A stretch of 64,000 nucleotides of DNA. It comes from Palsa-504 sp963753225. GTDB lineage: Bacteria; Actinomycetota; Actinomycetes; Streptosporangiales; Streptosporangiaceae. Numbering within the stretch: the stretch's first letter is position 1; each line of letters starts with the position of its first letter. The notes beneath the pieces are model-generated. The model did no database searches. It was not told the DNA's origin and was given only the letters and a program-made list of their open reading frames with translations. The DNA is taken from NCBI GenBank assembly GCA_963753225.1, contig CAVWBQ010000002.1, positions 124,001-188,000 of the forward strand, in the 5' to 3' direction. The translations under genes were made by a program, and so were the position numbers. Positions 23,239 through 32,779 of this stretch are shown piece after piece.

Positions 23239-24771
23239 TCAGCGGCGGAAGGCGGCGGCCCAGTCGACGTCTTCGCGCAGCCGCCCCTTGAGCAGCTTGC
23301 CGCCGGGGTTTCTCGGAAGCGGCGTGCCGCTGACCGCGACGTACTGCGGGACCTTGAAGTCGGCGATGTGTTCGCCCAGGTAACCGACAACGGCCGGGAT
23401 GTCCAGGGAGCTCCCGGGCATCGGCACGATGACCGCGCCCACCTTCTCCCCCATCATCTCGTCGGGCACGCCGAGGACCGCCGCCTCGTACACGCCGGGC
23501 GCCCCGGCCAGGGCGTTCTCCACCTCCACGCAGTACACGTTCTCGCCGCCGCGGTTGATCATGTCCTTCATCCGGTCCACCAGGTAGACCAGGCCCTCGT
23601 CGTCGATCCGGGCCAGGTCGCCGCTGTGCAGCCAGCCGCCGGTGAACGCCTCGGCTGAGGCCTGCGGCTTGTTCCAGTAGCCGGAGACGATGTTCGGCCC
23701 GCGGATCAGCAGCTCGCCGGTGCCGTCCGGGCCGACCGCGTCGAGGCGGACGTCGCACACCGGGGCGGGGAAGCCGACCGAGTCGGCGTGGGCCACGAAC
23801 TCGTGCGGCAGGAAGGTGGACACGCTGGCGGTCTCGGTCAGCCCGAACCCGTTGCCCAGCCGCGCCTGCGGGAACGCCTTGCCCAGCCGGGCCACCAGGT
23901 CCGGCGCGATCGGCGCCCCGCCGTAGGAGACCGAGCGCACCCGGGAGATGTCCACGTCGGCGAAGGCCGGCTGATTGATCGCCAGCCAGTAGATGGCCGG
24001 CACCGTGACCATGGTGTCGATCTGCTCCTCGGAGATGGCGCGCAGGAACGCGGTGACCTCGAAGACCGGCATGATCACCGCCGTGCCGCCCACGTACAGC
24101 GCCACCAGCAGCTGGCTGTTGCAGCCGGTCACGTGGAACAGCGGCACCGAGATCAGGGTGCGCAGGCCCGCCGGATCCACCGACAGCGCGCGGCGGCAGG
24201 TCTCGGCGTTGGACAGGAAGTTCTCGTGGCTGGTCACCGCGCCCTTCGGGAAACCGGTGGTCCCGCTGGTGTAGAAGATCGCGGCCGGGCCTGACGGCTC
24301 GGCGTCGTCGACGACCAGCGGGTCGCCGTCCGGCATGGCGGCTCCCGGCGCGAACACGTACGTCGCGCCGGCGTCGGTCACCACGTAGTTCGCTTCCTCC
24401 TCGGTGAAGCGGGTGTTGACCGGCACCACGATCGCGTCGGCCAGCACAGAGCCGAGGAAGGCCAGCACCCAGTCGACGCCGTTGCCGAGCCTGATCGCCA
24501 CCCGGTCGCCGCGCTGGACGCCGAGGCCGCGCAGGCCGCCCGCCACCCGGGCCGCGCGGTCCCACAGCGTGGCGTAGCTCAGCCGCGGGCCGCCGCCGGT
24601 CTCCACCACGGCCTCCGCGGCGCCGTCTTGGTCCACCGCGGCGCGCAGCATCTGCACCAGGTTCCTGGGCAGGCCCTCGTAGCGCTTGATGCCGTCCTCG
24701 CCGCGGACGACGCCGGTCATGTCGAACACGCCGCCCAATTCCTGATGACGGGGCTCGCTGTGGTCCTTCAT
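23239..24771 (-). CDS. AMP-forming acyl-CoA ligase
   Basis: A 510-aa ANL-superfamily ligase: phosphate loop FYTSGTTGFPKGAVTSH, A5 motif GFGLTETAS, GGWLHSGDLARID, hinge DRMKDMINRGGENVYCVEVENAL, terminal lysine motif PRNPGGKLLKGRL. The substrate pocket does not identify the acid; medium/long-chain or aromatic acids are possible. ATG at 24771 overlaps the stop of the upstream phosphotriesterase-family gene by 4 bp, so both are co-translated. An internal Met at residue 18 could be the true start. The pairing suggests hydrolysis of an ester or lactone followed by CoA activation of the released acid. Confidence 0.85.
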   Translation of the reverse strand: MKDHSEPRHQELGGVFDMTGVVRGEDGIKRYEGLPRNLVQMLRAAVDQDGAAEAVVETGGGPRLSYATLWDRAARVAGGLRGLGVQRGDRVAIRLGNGVDWVLAFLGSVLADAIVVPVNTRFTEEEANYVVTDAGATYVFAPGAAMPDGDPLVVDDAEPSGPAAIFYTSGTTGFPKGAVTSHENFLSNAETCRRALSVDPAGLRTLISVPLFHVTGCNSQLLVALYVGGTAVIMPVFEVTAFLRAISEEQIDTMVTVPAIYWLAINQPAFADVDISRVRSVSYGGAPIAPDLVARLGKAFPQARLGNGFGLTETASVSTFLPHEFVAHADSVGFPAPVCDVRLDAVGPDGTGELLIRGPNIVSGYWNKPQASAEAFTGGWLHSGDLARIDDEGLVYLVDRMKDMINRGGENVYCVEVENALAGAPGVYEAAVLGVPDEMMGEKVGAVIVPMPGSSLDIPAVVGYLGEHIADFKVPQYVAVSGTPLPRNPGGKLLKGRLREDVDWAAAFRR

Positions 24772-25775
24772 GAGGCCCCTCCCGTCGTGACAGGGCCCTT
24801 GGCCGGCGTGAAGTAGCGCACCGGGTTCTCCACCATCATCTCCTCGATCTGCTCCCGGGTGACGCCCGACGCCAGCAGGGCGGGCAGCACGTCGTCGGTG
24901 ATGTGCTCGTAGTGCCAGTTCGGCGCGGCGATGGGGCGGATCTGGTCATGGGCCGCGCCGAACCAGTCGATGAAGCAGTTCGCGTCGTGCGCCAGCACCA
25001 TGCTCCCGGCGTAGCCCCTGGAGGCCAGGGTGACGATCGTCTTCACCCGTTCGGCACCCGGATTGAACAGGTCCAGCCCGAAACGGTCCATGCCGAGCAG
25101 GACCCCGGCGTCGGCCAGCTCGGTGAGGTAGTCCAGGTCGTTGCTGTCGCCCGCGTGCCCGATCACCACCTTGGACAGGTCCACGCCCTCCTCACGGAAG
25201 ATCCGCACGGCGATCCGGCCGGTCTGGTGCGCGCCGGAGGTGTGCACGGTGATGGGCGCGCCGGTCTCGACGTGCGTCCGGGCGATGGCGCGGGCGATGC
25301 GCTCCACGCCGGGGGTGGGTTCGGGGGTCTCCAAGGCGCACTTGAGGAAGGCGGCCTTGACGCCGGTATCGGCGATGCCCTGGGTGATGTCCCTGGAGAA
25401 GTCGGTGACCATCGGCTCGGGAATGTCAATCATCAGGCCGGGGCCGCGGTACGAGTACTGGTGTGGCATTTCCTCGTAGACGTACAGGCCGGCCGCGACG
25501 ATGATGTTGACCGGCGTTTCCGCCGCGATCCGCTGCATCCGCGGGATGTCACGGCCGAGTCCCCACACCGTGGGATCGACGATCGTCCTGATGCCCTTGG
25601 CGTACACGGCGTTCAGCTTCTCGATGGCGCGGGCGACCATGGCCTCCTCGTCCCACCAGTCGCTGCCGTAGTTCTGCACGTGCTCGGTGGAGAGCACGAA
25701 GACGTGCTCGTGCATCAGGGTCTGGCCCAGGTTGCTCAGGTCGACCGGGCCCCGCATGGTCTCGACGACTGCCAC
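24768..25775 (-). CDS. Phosphotriesterase-family metal hydrolase, probable lactonase
   Basis: A 335-aa amidohydrolase-fold protein. LGQTLMHEHVFVLS gives the first metal HxH, VKAAFLKCALE the carbamylated lysine position, GAPITVHTSGAHQTGR and VVIGHAGDSNDLDYL the later histidines, and VLAHDANCFIDW the final Asp. The family contains phosphotriesterase, lactonases and Mtb PPH; most members physiologically open lactones. GTG at 25775 is preferred over an upstream start because AAAGGGA lies about 6 bases before it and the family N-terminus (VETMRGPVDLSNLG) follows directly. First gene of the operon with the acyl-CoA ligase; divergent from the RCK-channel gene. Confidence 0.82.
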   Translation of the reverse strand: MAVVETMRGPVDLSNLGQTLMHEHVFVLSTEHVQNYGSDWWDEEAMVARAIEKLNAVYAKGIRTIVDPTVWGLGRDIPRMQRIAAETPVNIIVAAGLYVYEEMPHQYSYRGPGLMIDIPEPMVTDFSRDITQGIADTGVKAAFLKCALETPEPTPGVERIARAIARTHVETGAPITVHTSGAHQTGRIAVRIFREEGVDLSKVVIGHAGDSNDLDYLTELADAGVLLGMDRFGLDLFNPGAERVKTIVTLASRGYAGSMVLAHDANCFIDWFGAAHDQIRPIAAPNWHYEHITDDVLPALLASGVTREQIEEMMVENPVRYFTPAKGPVTTGGAS

Positions 25776-25876
25776 AGTGATTCCCTTTCCGACGGCTGCG
25801 CCGAGCCTTTCAAGGGGCCGTGATCGTGTCAACGGCGCGGTGTCAGTTTCAGGGGCCTGGCCACTATGATCACCGC

Positions 25877-27520
25877 ATGCCTGCGCTCCACCGGCGCGCG
25901 GATCGTCGCGGCGACCACCTCATCGTCTGCGGTGACGGGCCGCTGTCGTACCGCATCACGGAGGAGCTGACCTCCCGTTACGGCGAGCGGGTGACGGTGA
26001 TCCTGCCGGACCGGCGGCACAACCACGGGCCGCAGATCAGCGCGCTGCAGCGGGTCCGGGTGCTGGAGTACCCCGAGCTGTCCAGCCAGGCCTTCACCGA
26101 CGCGGACGTGCAGTCGGCCCGGGCGCTGGCCGTGGTCTGGCAAGACGACGTGGGCAACCTGCACGCCGGGCTGCGGGCACAGGAGCTGAACCCCGGGCTC
26201 CGGCTCGTGCTGGCCATCTTCAACCGGCGTCTCGGCGAGCACATCAGGATGCTGTTCCCTGACTGCATGGTGCTGTCCGGCACGGCGATGTCGGCGCCGT
26301 CGTTCGTGGCCGCCGCGCTGGGCGAGCCGGCCCCCAGCCACGTCCGGGTGCAGCGGCGCACCCTGTACGTGGCCCGGCCGGACGACGTGTCGGCCGGGGC
26401 CGTGGTCTGCGGCCTGACCGACGACCACGACGGTCCCCGGCTGCTCCCGCCGGGCGAGGGCCTCCGGGACCAGGCCAACCTGGTGCTGGCCGTTGCGGAC
26501 GGGACGCCGCGCAACCCGCTGGCCCGCCGGCGCAACCCGGCGCTTGTCGTCGCCGGGATGGCGCAGCGGCTGGTGCGGCACAAGTTCGGCCTGGTCTTCG
26601 CGGCGCTGCTCGCGGTGATCGTGGCCGGCTTCTTCCTGCTAGTCGCCGCTCACTACGCCCTGGCCGACGCGCTGTACCTCACCCTGATGGACCTGACCGG
26701 GTCGGCGCTCACCAAACCGCAGGACACCGCGGCGGAGAAGGTCGCGCAGGTGATGCTGACGGTGGACGGCATGGCCTTCATCCCGGTGATCACCGCCATC
26801 GTGGTGGGCGCCCGGCTGACCGGTTCGGTGCGCCGGGCGCCGCGGCCGGCCAGCGGGCACATCATCGTGGTCGGGCTCGGCAACGTCGGCAGCGCCGTGA
26901 CCGGCCAGCTGCACGACCTCGGGTTCGACGTGGTGTGCGTGGACAACAACCCGAACGCCCCGGGCATCCCGCTGGCCCGCCAGCTGGGCCTGCCGGTGGT
27001 GATCGGGGACGCGTTCCGCGAGGAGACGCTGAGCGCCGCCCACCTCGAGACCTGCCTGGCGCTGGTCTCGGTGACCAGCCTGGACATCGTGAACCTGGAA
27101 ACCGCGCTGACCGCGCGGTCGCTCCGCGACGACCTGCGCATCGTGCTCAGGCTCGCCGACGACGACCTGGCCGAACGGCTGGAGAAGACGACCGGCAACA
27201 TGATCTCGCGGAGCGTGCCGTACCTGGCCGCCCCGGCCTTCGCCACCGCGATGCTCGAGCACCAGGTGCTGCGCACCATCGACGTAGGACGGCACGTGCT
27301 GCTGATCGCCGAGATCAGGGTGGCGGACCAGGCCGGGCTGGCCGGCAGCTCCATCACCGACACCGAGCAGGACGGGCAGGCCAGGGTGCTGGCGGTGCAG
27401 GCGAGCGGGGCGGCCGCGCTCGACTGGTCACCGTACCGCGGTTACCTGCTCGCGGCGGGCGACCGGCTGATCGTGCTGGCCACCCGGCGGGGCCTCGGCC
27501 GGTTCCTGTCCGTGCACTGA
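25877..27520 (+). CDS. Double-RCK (TrkA-N) membrane protein of the CASTOR/POLLUX-like type
   Basis: A 547-aa protein with two nucleotide-binding domains around a short membrane part. Domain 1 (about 10-210) starts DHLIVCGDGPLSYRITEEL; hydrophobic segment FGLVFAALLAVIVAGFFLLVAAHYAL and a second IPVITAIVVGARL surround a pore-like stretch at about 275-310; domain 2 (from about 335) starts GHIIVVGLGNVGSAVTGQL. The potassium filter TVGYG is absent; the equivalent stretch reads TLMDLTGS, as expected of DMI1/CASTOR-like ion channels rather than KtrB/KcsA. Ion specificity is unknown. ATG at 25877 has no clear ribosome site; upstream in-frame starts exist at 25820. Confidence 0.78.
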   Translation: MPALHRRADRRGDHLIVCGDGPLSYRITEELTSRYGERVTVILPDRRHNHGPQISALQRVRVLEYPELSSQAFTDADVQSARALAVVWQDDVGNLHAGLRAQELNPGLRLVLAIFNRRLGEHIRMLFPDCMVLSGTAMSAPSFVAAALGEPAPSHVRVQRRTLYVARPDDVSAGAVVCGLTDDHDGPRLLPPGEGLRDQANLVLAVADGTPRNPLARRRNPALVVAGMAQRLVRHKFGLVFAALLAVIVAGFFLLVAAHYALADALYLTLMDLTGSALTKPQDTAAEKVAQVMLTVDGMAFIPVITAIVVGARLTGSVRRAPRPASGHIIVVGLGNVGSAVTGQLHDLGFDVVCVDNNPNAPGIPLARQLGLPVVIGDAFREETLSAAHLETCLALVSVTSLDIVNLETALTARSLRDDLRIVLRLADDDLAERLEKTTGNMISRSVPYLAAPAFATAMLEHQVLRTIDVGRHVLLIAEIRVADQAGLAGSSITDTEQDGQARVLAVQASGAAALDWSPYRGYLLAAGDRLIVLATRRGLGRFLSVH

Positions 27521-27541
27521 GGGCCCCGCCGGAGCGCGCGG

Positions 27542-28420
27542 TCAGGCCTTGACCTTGATCTTGATGACGTGCCAGGAGCCTCCTATGCCGTTGCCTTTGG
27601 CCTGGCCGGGGGCCTTGTCGCCGGCGTAGAAGTAGAGCGGATAGCCGTTGAGGGTGACCTGCCTGACGCCGTTCGGCCGGGTGATGAAGCCGATCTTGCC
27701 GGGCAGGCGGACGCCCGCGGGGGCCTTGACCGGGGCGGCCAGCGGCGGCCAGGCGGTGGCGCAGGTGCCGGTGCAGGCCGACTTGCCGCTGTGCGGCTTG
27801 TCCTCGCTGTAGTAGTACAGCGTCAGGCCTCGGCTGCTGGCCAGCACCGTGCCGGCCCGGGTGCGGGTGACCTTGAGGGCCGCGGCCCGGCCGGTGGCGG
27901 CCGCGGCGGCGTGGATCTTGATGATGTGCCAGGAGCCCTCGACGCCGTTGCCCGTGTCCTGGCCGGGGGCCTTGTCCCCGGCGTACAGGTAGACCGGGAA
28001 GCCGTTGATCGTGACCTGCCTGACGCCGCCCGGCCGGATGATCATACCGAGCGGACCGGGCAGGTGCACCCCGGCGGGAACCTTGACCGGCGCGGCCAGC
28101 GGCGGCCAGGCGGTGGCGCAGCCACCGGTGCAGACCGACTTGCCGCTGCCCCGCTTGTCCTCGCCGTAGTAGTACAGCGTCAGGCCGCGGCTGCTGGCCA
28201 GCACGCGGCCGGCCCGGGTGGTCTCCGTCTTCAGGGCGGCGGTCATGACGGAGGAAGGGGAGACCGGCGCGGCCGGGGCCTGGGTGGCCTGGGTGGTCTG
28301 GGTGGACTGGTTGCCGTAGCCGTAGGCGCCGCCGGCCGAACCGCCCGAGCCCGTCCCGCACGCGGTGACCGCCAGGGCCACGGCGATCAGCGCGGCACCC
28401 GCCCATCCTGGGTTACGCAT
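27542..28420 (-). CDS. Secreted-repeat lipoprotein (PF03640/COG4315 type), two repeats
   Basis: A 292-aa lipoprotein. The signal ends with the lipobox AVTACG (Cys about 21), followed by a Gly/Ser/Gln linker. Two copies of the secreted repeat follow, at about 60-165 and 180-290: each has LASSRGLTLYYY, a C-x3-CATAWPPL motif and FPVYLYAGDKAPGQ or YPLYFYAGDKAPGQ, ending in SWHIIKI/SWHVIKI. The paired cysteines and Trp-Pro-Pro stretch are typical, but the molecular function of this family is not known. A one-domain relative is at 32145. It sits 3' of the RCK channel (convergent) and near an ABC exporter. Confidence 0.85.
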   Translation of the reverse strand: MRNPGWAGAALIAVALAVTACGTGSGGSAGGAYGYGNQSTQTTQATQAPAAPVSPSSVMTAALKTETTRAGRVLASSRGLTLYYYGEDKRGSGKSVCTGGCATAWPPLAAPVKVPAGVHLPGPLGMIIRPGGVRQVTINGFPVYLYAGDKAPGQDTGNGVEGSWHIIKIHAAAAATGRAAALKVTRTRAGTVLASSRGLTLYYYSEDKPHSGKSACTGTCATAWPPLAAPVKAPAGVRLPGKIGFITRPNGVRQVTLNGYPLYFYAGDKAPGQAKGNGIGGSWHVIKIKVKA

Positions 28421-28547
28421 CAGGGTTCTCCATTCGCCAGGTCACCGGAATCCGTGAACCGGATGCTGCCTTTGTCTGTGATACGCAAATTCCGGGCATG
28501 CGGCGGGAGGGCCGGGGGTCACGTAAGCGGCTGGTAAGGACTTCTCC

Positions 28548-31061
28548 CTACTCGGCCGCGATGGCGGCCAGCACGTCCAGCCGGGCCGCCCGGCGGGCGG
28601 GCCAGCTGGCGGCTACCAGCCCCAGCAGGGCGGCGAGCAGCAGGAAGATCAGGAGGCTGGCCACGGGCACGGCGGTTTCCGTGATGCCCTGCTGCCGGAG
28701 CGACGCCACCAGCGCGAGGCCCAAGGCGGTACCGATCACGATCCCGACGATGGCGCCGAAGATCGCGAGGATCACCGCCTCGGACCTGACCATCGCGCGG
28801 ACCTGGCGCCGCCGCATGCCGACCGCCCGCAGCAGGCCGATCTCGCGGGTGCGCTCGAACACCGACAGCATGAGCGTGTTCACGATCCCGATCAGCGCGA
28901 TGATCACCGCTAGGCCGAGCAGGGCGTAGACCAGCCCGAGCAACTGGTTGACGCTGGACACCTGAGCCTGCTCGAACTGCGCCCGGGTCTGGACCTGCAG
29001 GTTCGGGTAGGGGGCCAGCGCCCTGGTGACGGCGTTGTCCGCGGCGATGCCGGTGGTCCGCAGCAGGAGCGCACCCGGGGGCTGCGGCGGGAAGTGGGCC
29101 AGGAAGAACCCGGAGCTGACCAGGTAGCTGCCGATCAGGGCGTTGGCCTGGTAGATGCCGCCGATGCGCAGCACGGCCGGGCCGGTCTGGGCGAACCTGG
29201 CCCGGACCGTGCCGCCGACCGACAGGTGCTTGGTCGTGGCGGTGGTGGAGTCGATGAGCAGCTCACCCTGGGCCAGGGCGGCCGGCGTGCCGGCGGTCAT
29301 CCGCAGGATCACCGTGTCGGCGAGGTGGTCGGCGGACACCGCGGTGAGCGAGGTCAGCGAGTTCGCAAACTCGAAGCGCCCGCTGTAGACGGCGCTGGTC
29401 GCGGTGACGCCCGGCACGGCTGACGCGGCGGCCGGCACCGAGTTGCTGAGCTCACCGGAGCCGGTGGCCGTCACGATGAGGTCGGCGCTGATGGCCTGGT
29501 CCGCGCTGCTGGTGGCCGATTTGGATAGCGAGGCGCCGAACACGGCCATCGCGGAGACCAGGGCCAGCCCGACCATGAGCGCCGCGGCGGTCTGGGCGGT
29601 GCGCCGCGGGTTGCGCATGGAGTTCTCCCGGCCGAGCTTGCCCGCCACGCCGAGCAGCCGGGGCAGCGGACGCCCGATCACGCTGGACAGCGGGCGCGCG
29701 AGCGCCGGGGACAGCGTGGCTACGCCGACGAACAGGCCGGCCGCGCCGATGCCCACGAGCTGGATGGCCGGCTTGGCCAGGCCCAGGCCCAGCAGGGCCG
29801 CGCCGGCCAGGGCCACGACGGTGCCCCAGATGAACCGGCGGCGCAGCGAGGCGCTGGCCGCGGACTGGCGGTCGTCGAGCGCGACGACCGGGGGGATGCG
29901 CACCGCCCCGCGGGCCGGGCCGATCGCGGACACCACGGTCACGCCGACACCGACGGCCAGCCCGACCAGGACGGTCCGCGGCTCGAACACCAGCGATCCC
30001 GGGGGCAGCGTGACGCCGAACCCGCGCAGCAGCGCCTGCAGCCCGAGCGCGGCCAGCACCCCGAGGCCCAGCCCGATCACCGAGGAGACCAGGCCGGTGA
30101 TGGCCGCCTCGGCCAGCACTGAGCCGAACACCTGGCGGCGGCTGGCGCCGACGATCCGGAGCAGGGCCAGCTCCCTGGTCCGCTGGCCGACGATGATCGA
30201 GAACGTGTTGTAGATGGTGAACGCGCCGACGAACAACGAGATGAACGCGAAGACCAGCAGCGCGGTGGAGAAGAAGGACAGCGCCTGGCTGACCGAGCTC
30301 GTGCTCTCGCTGACCACGGTCTGCCCGGTGACGACCTGGACCCCGGGCGGCAGGACCCCGGCGATAGCCTGCTGCACCGCGGTCTTGCTGGCGCCGGGGG
30401 CGGCTACCACGTTGATGTCGTCGAGCTTGCCCGTTTCCTGGGCGATGGCCTGCGCGGTCGGCAGCGTGAACGCGGCCAGCGTCGCTCCCGCCAGGTTGTT
30501 CGCCGTCCCGAACTGGACGATACCGGTGATGGTGAAGGTCCGGGCGGGCCCGGCCGACAGGATGCGGACACGCTGCCCCGTGGTGAAGCCGTACTTCTGC
30601 GCCGTCGCGGCGTCCATCACCACGTCGTCCGGGGCTACCGGCGGGCTGCCCGCGATCAGGTGCAGCGGGGACATCTGCCGGTCCGGGTCGAAGGCCACCC
30701 CCAGGGTCGGCGCGCCGCCGCCAGTGGCGATGGCCTTGCCGTCACGGGCCACGAACTGGGCGTAGCCCGAGACCTGCCCATCGGCGGCCGCGACGCCGGG
30801 CACGCGGCGGACCGTGTTCAGCAGCGACTCGGGCAGCTCGTTGCGCGTTGCGCCCCCGCCGCTGCCGAGCTGGGCCACCCCGCGGACCTGGAAGTCGATA
30901 TTGGCGTAGATATTGCCGAACAACGTCGTGAACGTGTTCTGCAGGGTGTCGGTGAGAACGAACGTCCCGGAGATGAACGTGACGCCGAGCACGATCGCCA
31001 GTGCGGTCAGGCCCAGCCTGAGCTTGTGGGCCAGCAGGCCCTTGATCGTCACTTTGCGCAC
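28548..31061 (-). CDS. ABC transporter permease, MacB/FtsX family (two FtsX domains)
   Basis: An 837-aa permease. TM1 (LGLTALAIVLGVTFISGTFVL) is followed by a large external MacB-PCD domain (to about 255), three TMs of the first FtsX domain (about 260-390), a central TM pair, a second periplasmic-type domain (about 490-700) and the last FtsX domain ending ARLDVLAAIAAE. This is the double-length actinobacterial type, usually paired with a LolD-like ATPase for exporting lipoproteins, peptides or drugs by mechanotransmission. GTG start at 31061. Lies 27 bp after the ATPase gene on the same strand, so one operon. Substrate unknown. Confidence 0.9.
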   Translation of the reverse strand: MRKVTIKGLLAHKLRLGLTALAIVLGVTFISGTFVLTDTLQNTFTTLFGNIYANIDFQVRGVAQLGSGGGATRNELPESLLNTVRRVPGVAAADGQVSGYAQFVARDGKAIATGGGAPTLGVAFDPDRQMSPLHLIAGSPPVAPDDVVMDAATAQKYGFTTGQRVRILSAGPARTFTITGIVQFGTANNLAGATLAAFTLPTAQAIAQETGKLDDINVVAAPGASKTAVQQAIAGVLPPGVQVVTGQTVVSESTSSVSQALSFFSTALLVFAFISLFVGAFTIYNTFSIIVGQRTRELALLRIVGASRRQVFGSVLAEAAITGLVSSVIGLGLGVLAALGLQALLRGFGVTLPPGSLVFEPRTVLVGLAVGVGVTVVSAIGPARGAVRIPPVVALDDRQSAASASLRRRFIWGTVVALAGAALLGLGLAKPAIQLVGIGAAGLFVGVATLSPALARPLSSVIGRPLPRLLGVAGKLGRENSMRNPRRTAQTAAALMVGLALVSAMAVFGASLSKSATSSADQAISADLIVTATGSGELSNSVPAAASAVPGVTATSAVYSGRFEFANSLTSLTAVSADHLADTVILRMTAGTPAALAQGELLIDSTTATTKHLSVGGTVRARFAQTGPAVLRIGGIYQANALIGSYLVSSGFFLAHFPPQPPGALLLRTTGIAADNAVTRALAPYPNLQVQTRAQFEQAQVSSVNQLLGLVYALLGLAVIIALIGIVNTLMLSVFERTREIGLLRAVGMRRRQVRAMVRSEAVILAIFGAIVGIVIGTALGLALVASLRQQGITETAVPVASLLIFLLLAALLGLVAASWPARRAARLDVLAAIAAE

Positions 31062-31071
31062 GTCACGCCCC

Positions 31072-31088
31072 TATCAAGCACCGACTTA

Positions 31089-31099
<11 letters not shown>
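31072..31099. repeat. 15-bp tandem duplication at the end of the ABC ATPase gene
   Basis: TATCAAGCACCGA occurs at 31072-31084 and 31087-31099. The second copy holds the last codons and stop of the ATPase; the first repeats them in the 27-bp gap before the permease. This is the same type of stop-codon duplication as at 3845-3898. Confidence 0.9.
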
Positions 31100-31853
<754 letters not shown>

Positions 31854-32066
31854 GCCTCTCCCGTCGCTCCCGTCAAGAGGCCCCGGCCTTGGCCGGCAGT
31901 CGCTACCGCTGCGCTCGAAATCCAGGCCCCGGCAGCGCCGTTTGTATTTTCATTATGGCCGCGCCGGACACCCGCTGACAGCCTCCGGGGATTTCCGGGC
32001 AACCGTTGCCGGCGTTGCCGGCGCCCAGGGAAATGATCTTTTCTGGTAATTCATGCCGGTGCCCGC

Positions 32067-32095
32067 GGCGGGCGTGACCTCAGGCCACGCCCGCC
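32067..32095. terminator. 10-bp GC hairpin downstream of lipoprotein gene
   Basis: GGCGGGCGTG (32067-32076) pairs with CACGCCCGCC (32086-32095). It lies 50 bp after the stop of the lipoprotein gene (32145, minus strand). The rest of the gap 31854-32144 shows a TTGCCGGCG duplication near 32008-32025 and no gene. Confidence 0.65.
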
Positions 32096-32144
32096 TTGGA
32101 CACTGCGCGCCCGGACGGTGAGCGCCAGCTTAAATGAGCACCGC

Positions 32145-32693
32145 TCAGTAGCCGTAACCTCCGCCGCCGGAGGTGGACTTGGCCGAGGCGGTGGAGCCCG
32201 CAGCCGCGGCCGGCGTCGAACCGGAGACCGTCATCTCCCACCACAGGCCGCCGGAGAGGTTCTTGCCGTTGCCCGTGGCCTGCCCTGGGCTCTTGTCGCC
32301 GACGTAGGTGTAGAGCGGGTGCCCGTCGTAGGTCGCCTGCTTGGTGCCATCGGACCGGGTGATGGTGCCCAGGGTGCCGGTCACGCCGGAGCCGGCGGTG
32401 AGCGGGCCCGTGACCACCGGCCAGTAGGTCGCGCACTGGCCCGAGCAGTTCGACTTGGTCGGGGTGTCGATGGCGAACCAGTACAGGGTCATGCCCTGGG
32501 AATCGACGAGCACCTGCTGGCTGCCGATGGTCTTCTCGGTCACGGTATTGCCGCCGGCCGCGGCCGCGCTGCTGCTGCCGCCCGCGGCGGGCGTGTTGGC
32601 CACGGTGCCCGAGCTGCTGCTGCCCGAGCTGGCGCAGGCGGACACGGTGAGGGCAATCGCGGCCAGGCCAGCCGCACCCCATATCTTTCGCAT
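32145..32693 (-). CDS. Secreted-repeat lipoprotein (PF03640/COG4315 type), one repeat
   Basis: A 182-aa lipoprotein. ATG at 32693 follows AAGGGGAA; signal MRKIWGAAGLAAIALTVSACA with lipobox Cys at about 20; a Ser/Gly/Ala linker (about 21-50); one repeat domain with VLVDSQGMTLYWFA, NCSGQCATYWPVV and HPLYTYVGDKSPGQATGNG; a Gly-rich end GGGGYGY. The paired cysteines and WPV block match the two-repeat protein at 27542, so these are local paralogues around the ABC exporter. Function unknown; proteins of this type are often induced in envelope stress, but that is from general knowledge. Confidence 0.85.
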   Translation of the reverse strand: MRKIWGAAGLAAIALTVSACASSGSSSSGTVANTPAAGGSSSAAAAGGNTVTEKTIGSQQVLVDSQGMTLYWFAIDTPTKSNCSGQCATYWPVVTGPLTAGSGVTGTLGTITRSDGTKQATYDGHPLYTYVGDKSPGQATGNGKNLSGGLWWEMTVSGSTPAAAAGSTASAKSTSGGGGYGY

Positions 32694-32779
32694 TGGAATT
32701 TCCCCTTCACAGTGCACGTGATCTCCCGTTAGGGATCACGTGCGGTCGGTCGTTTCAGTTCACCGCGGCTATGCCGCGG

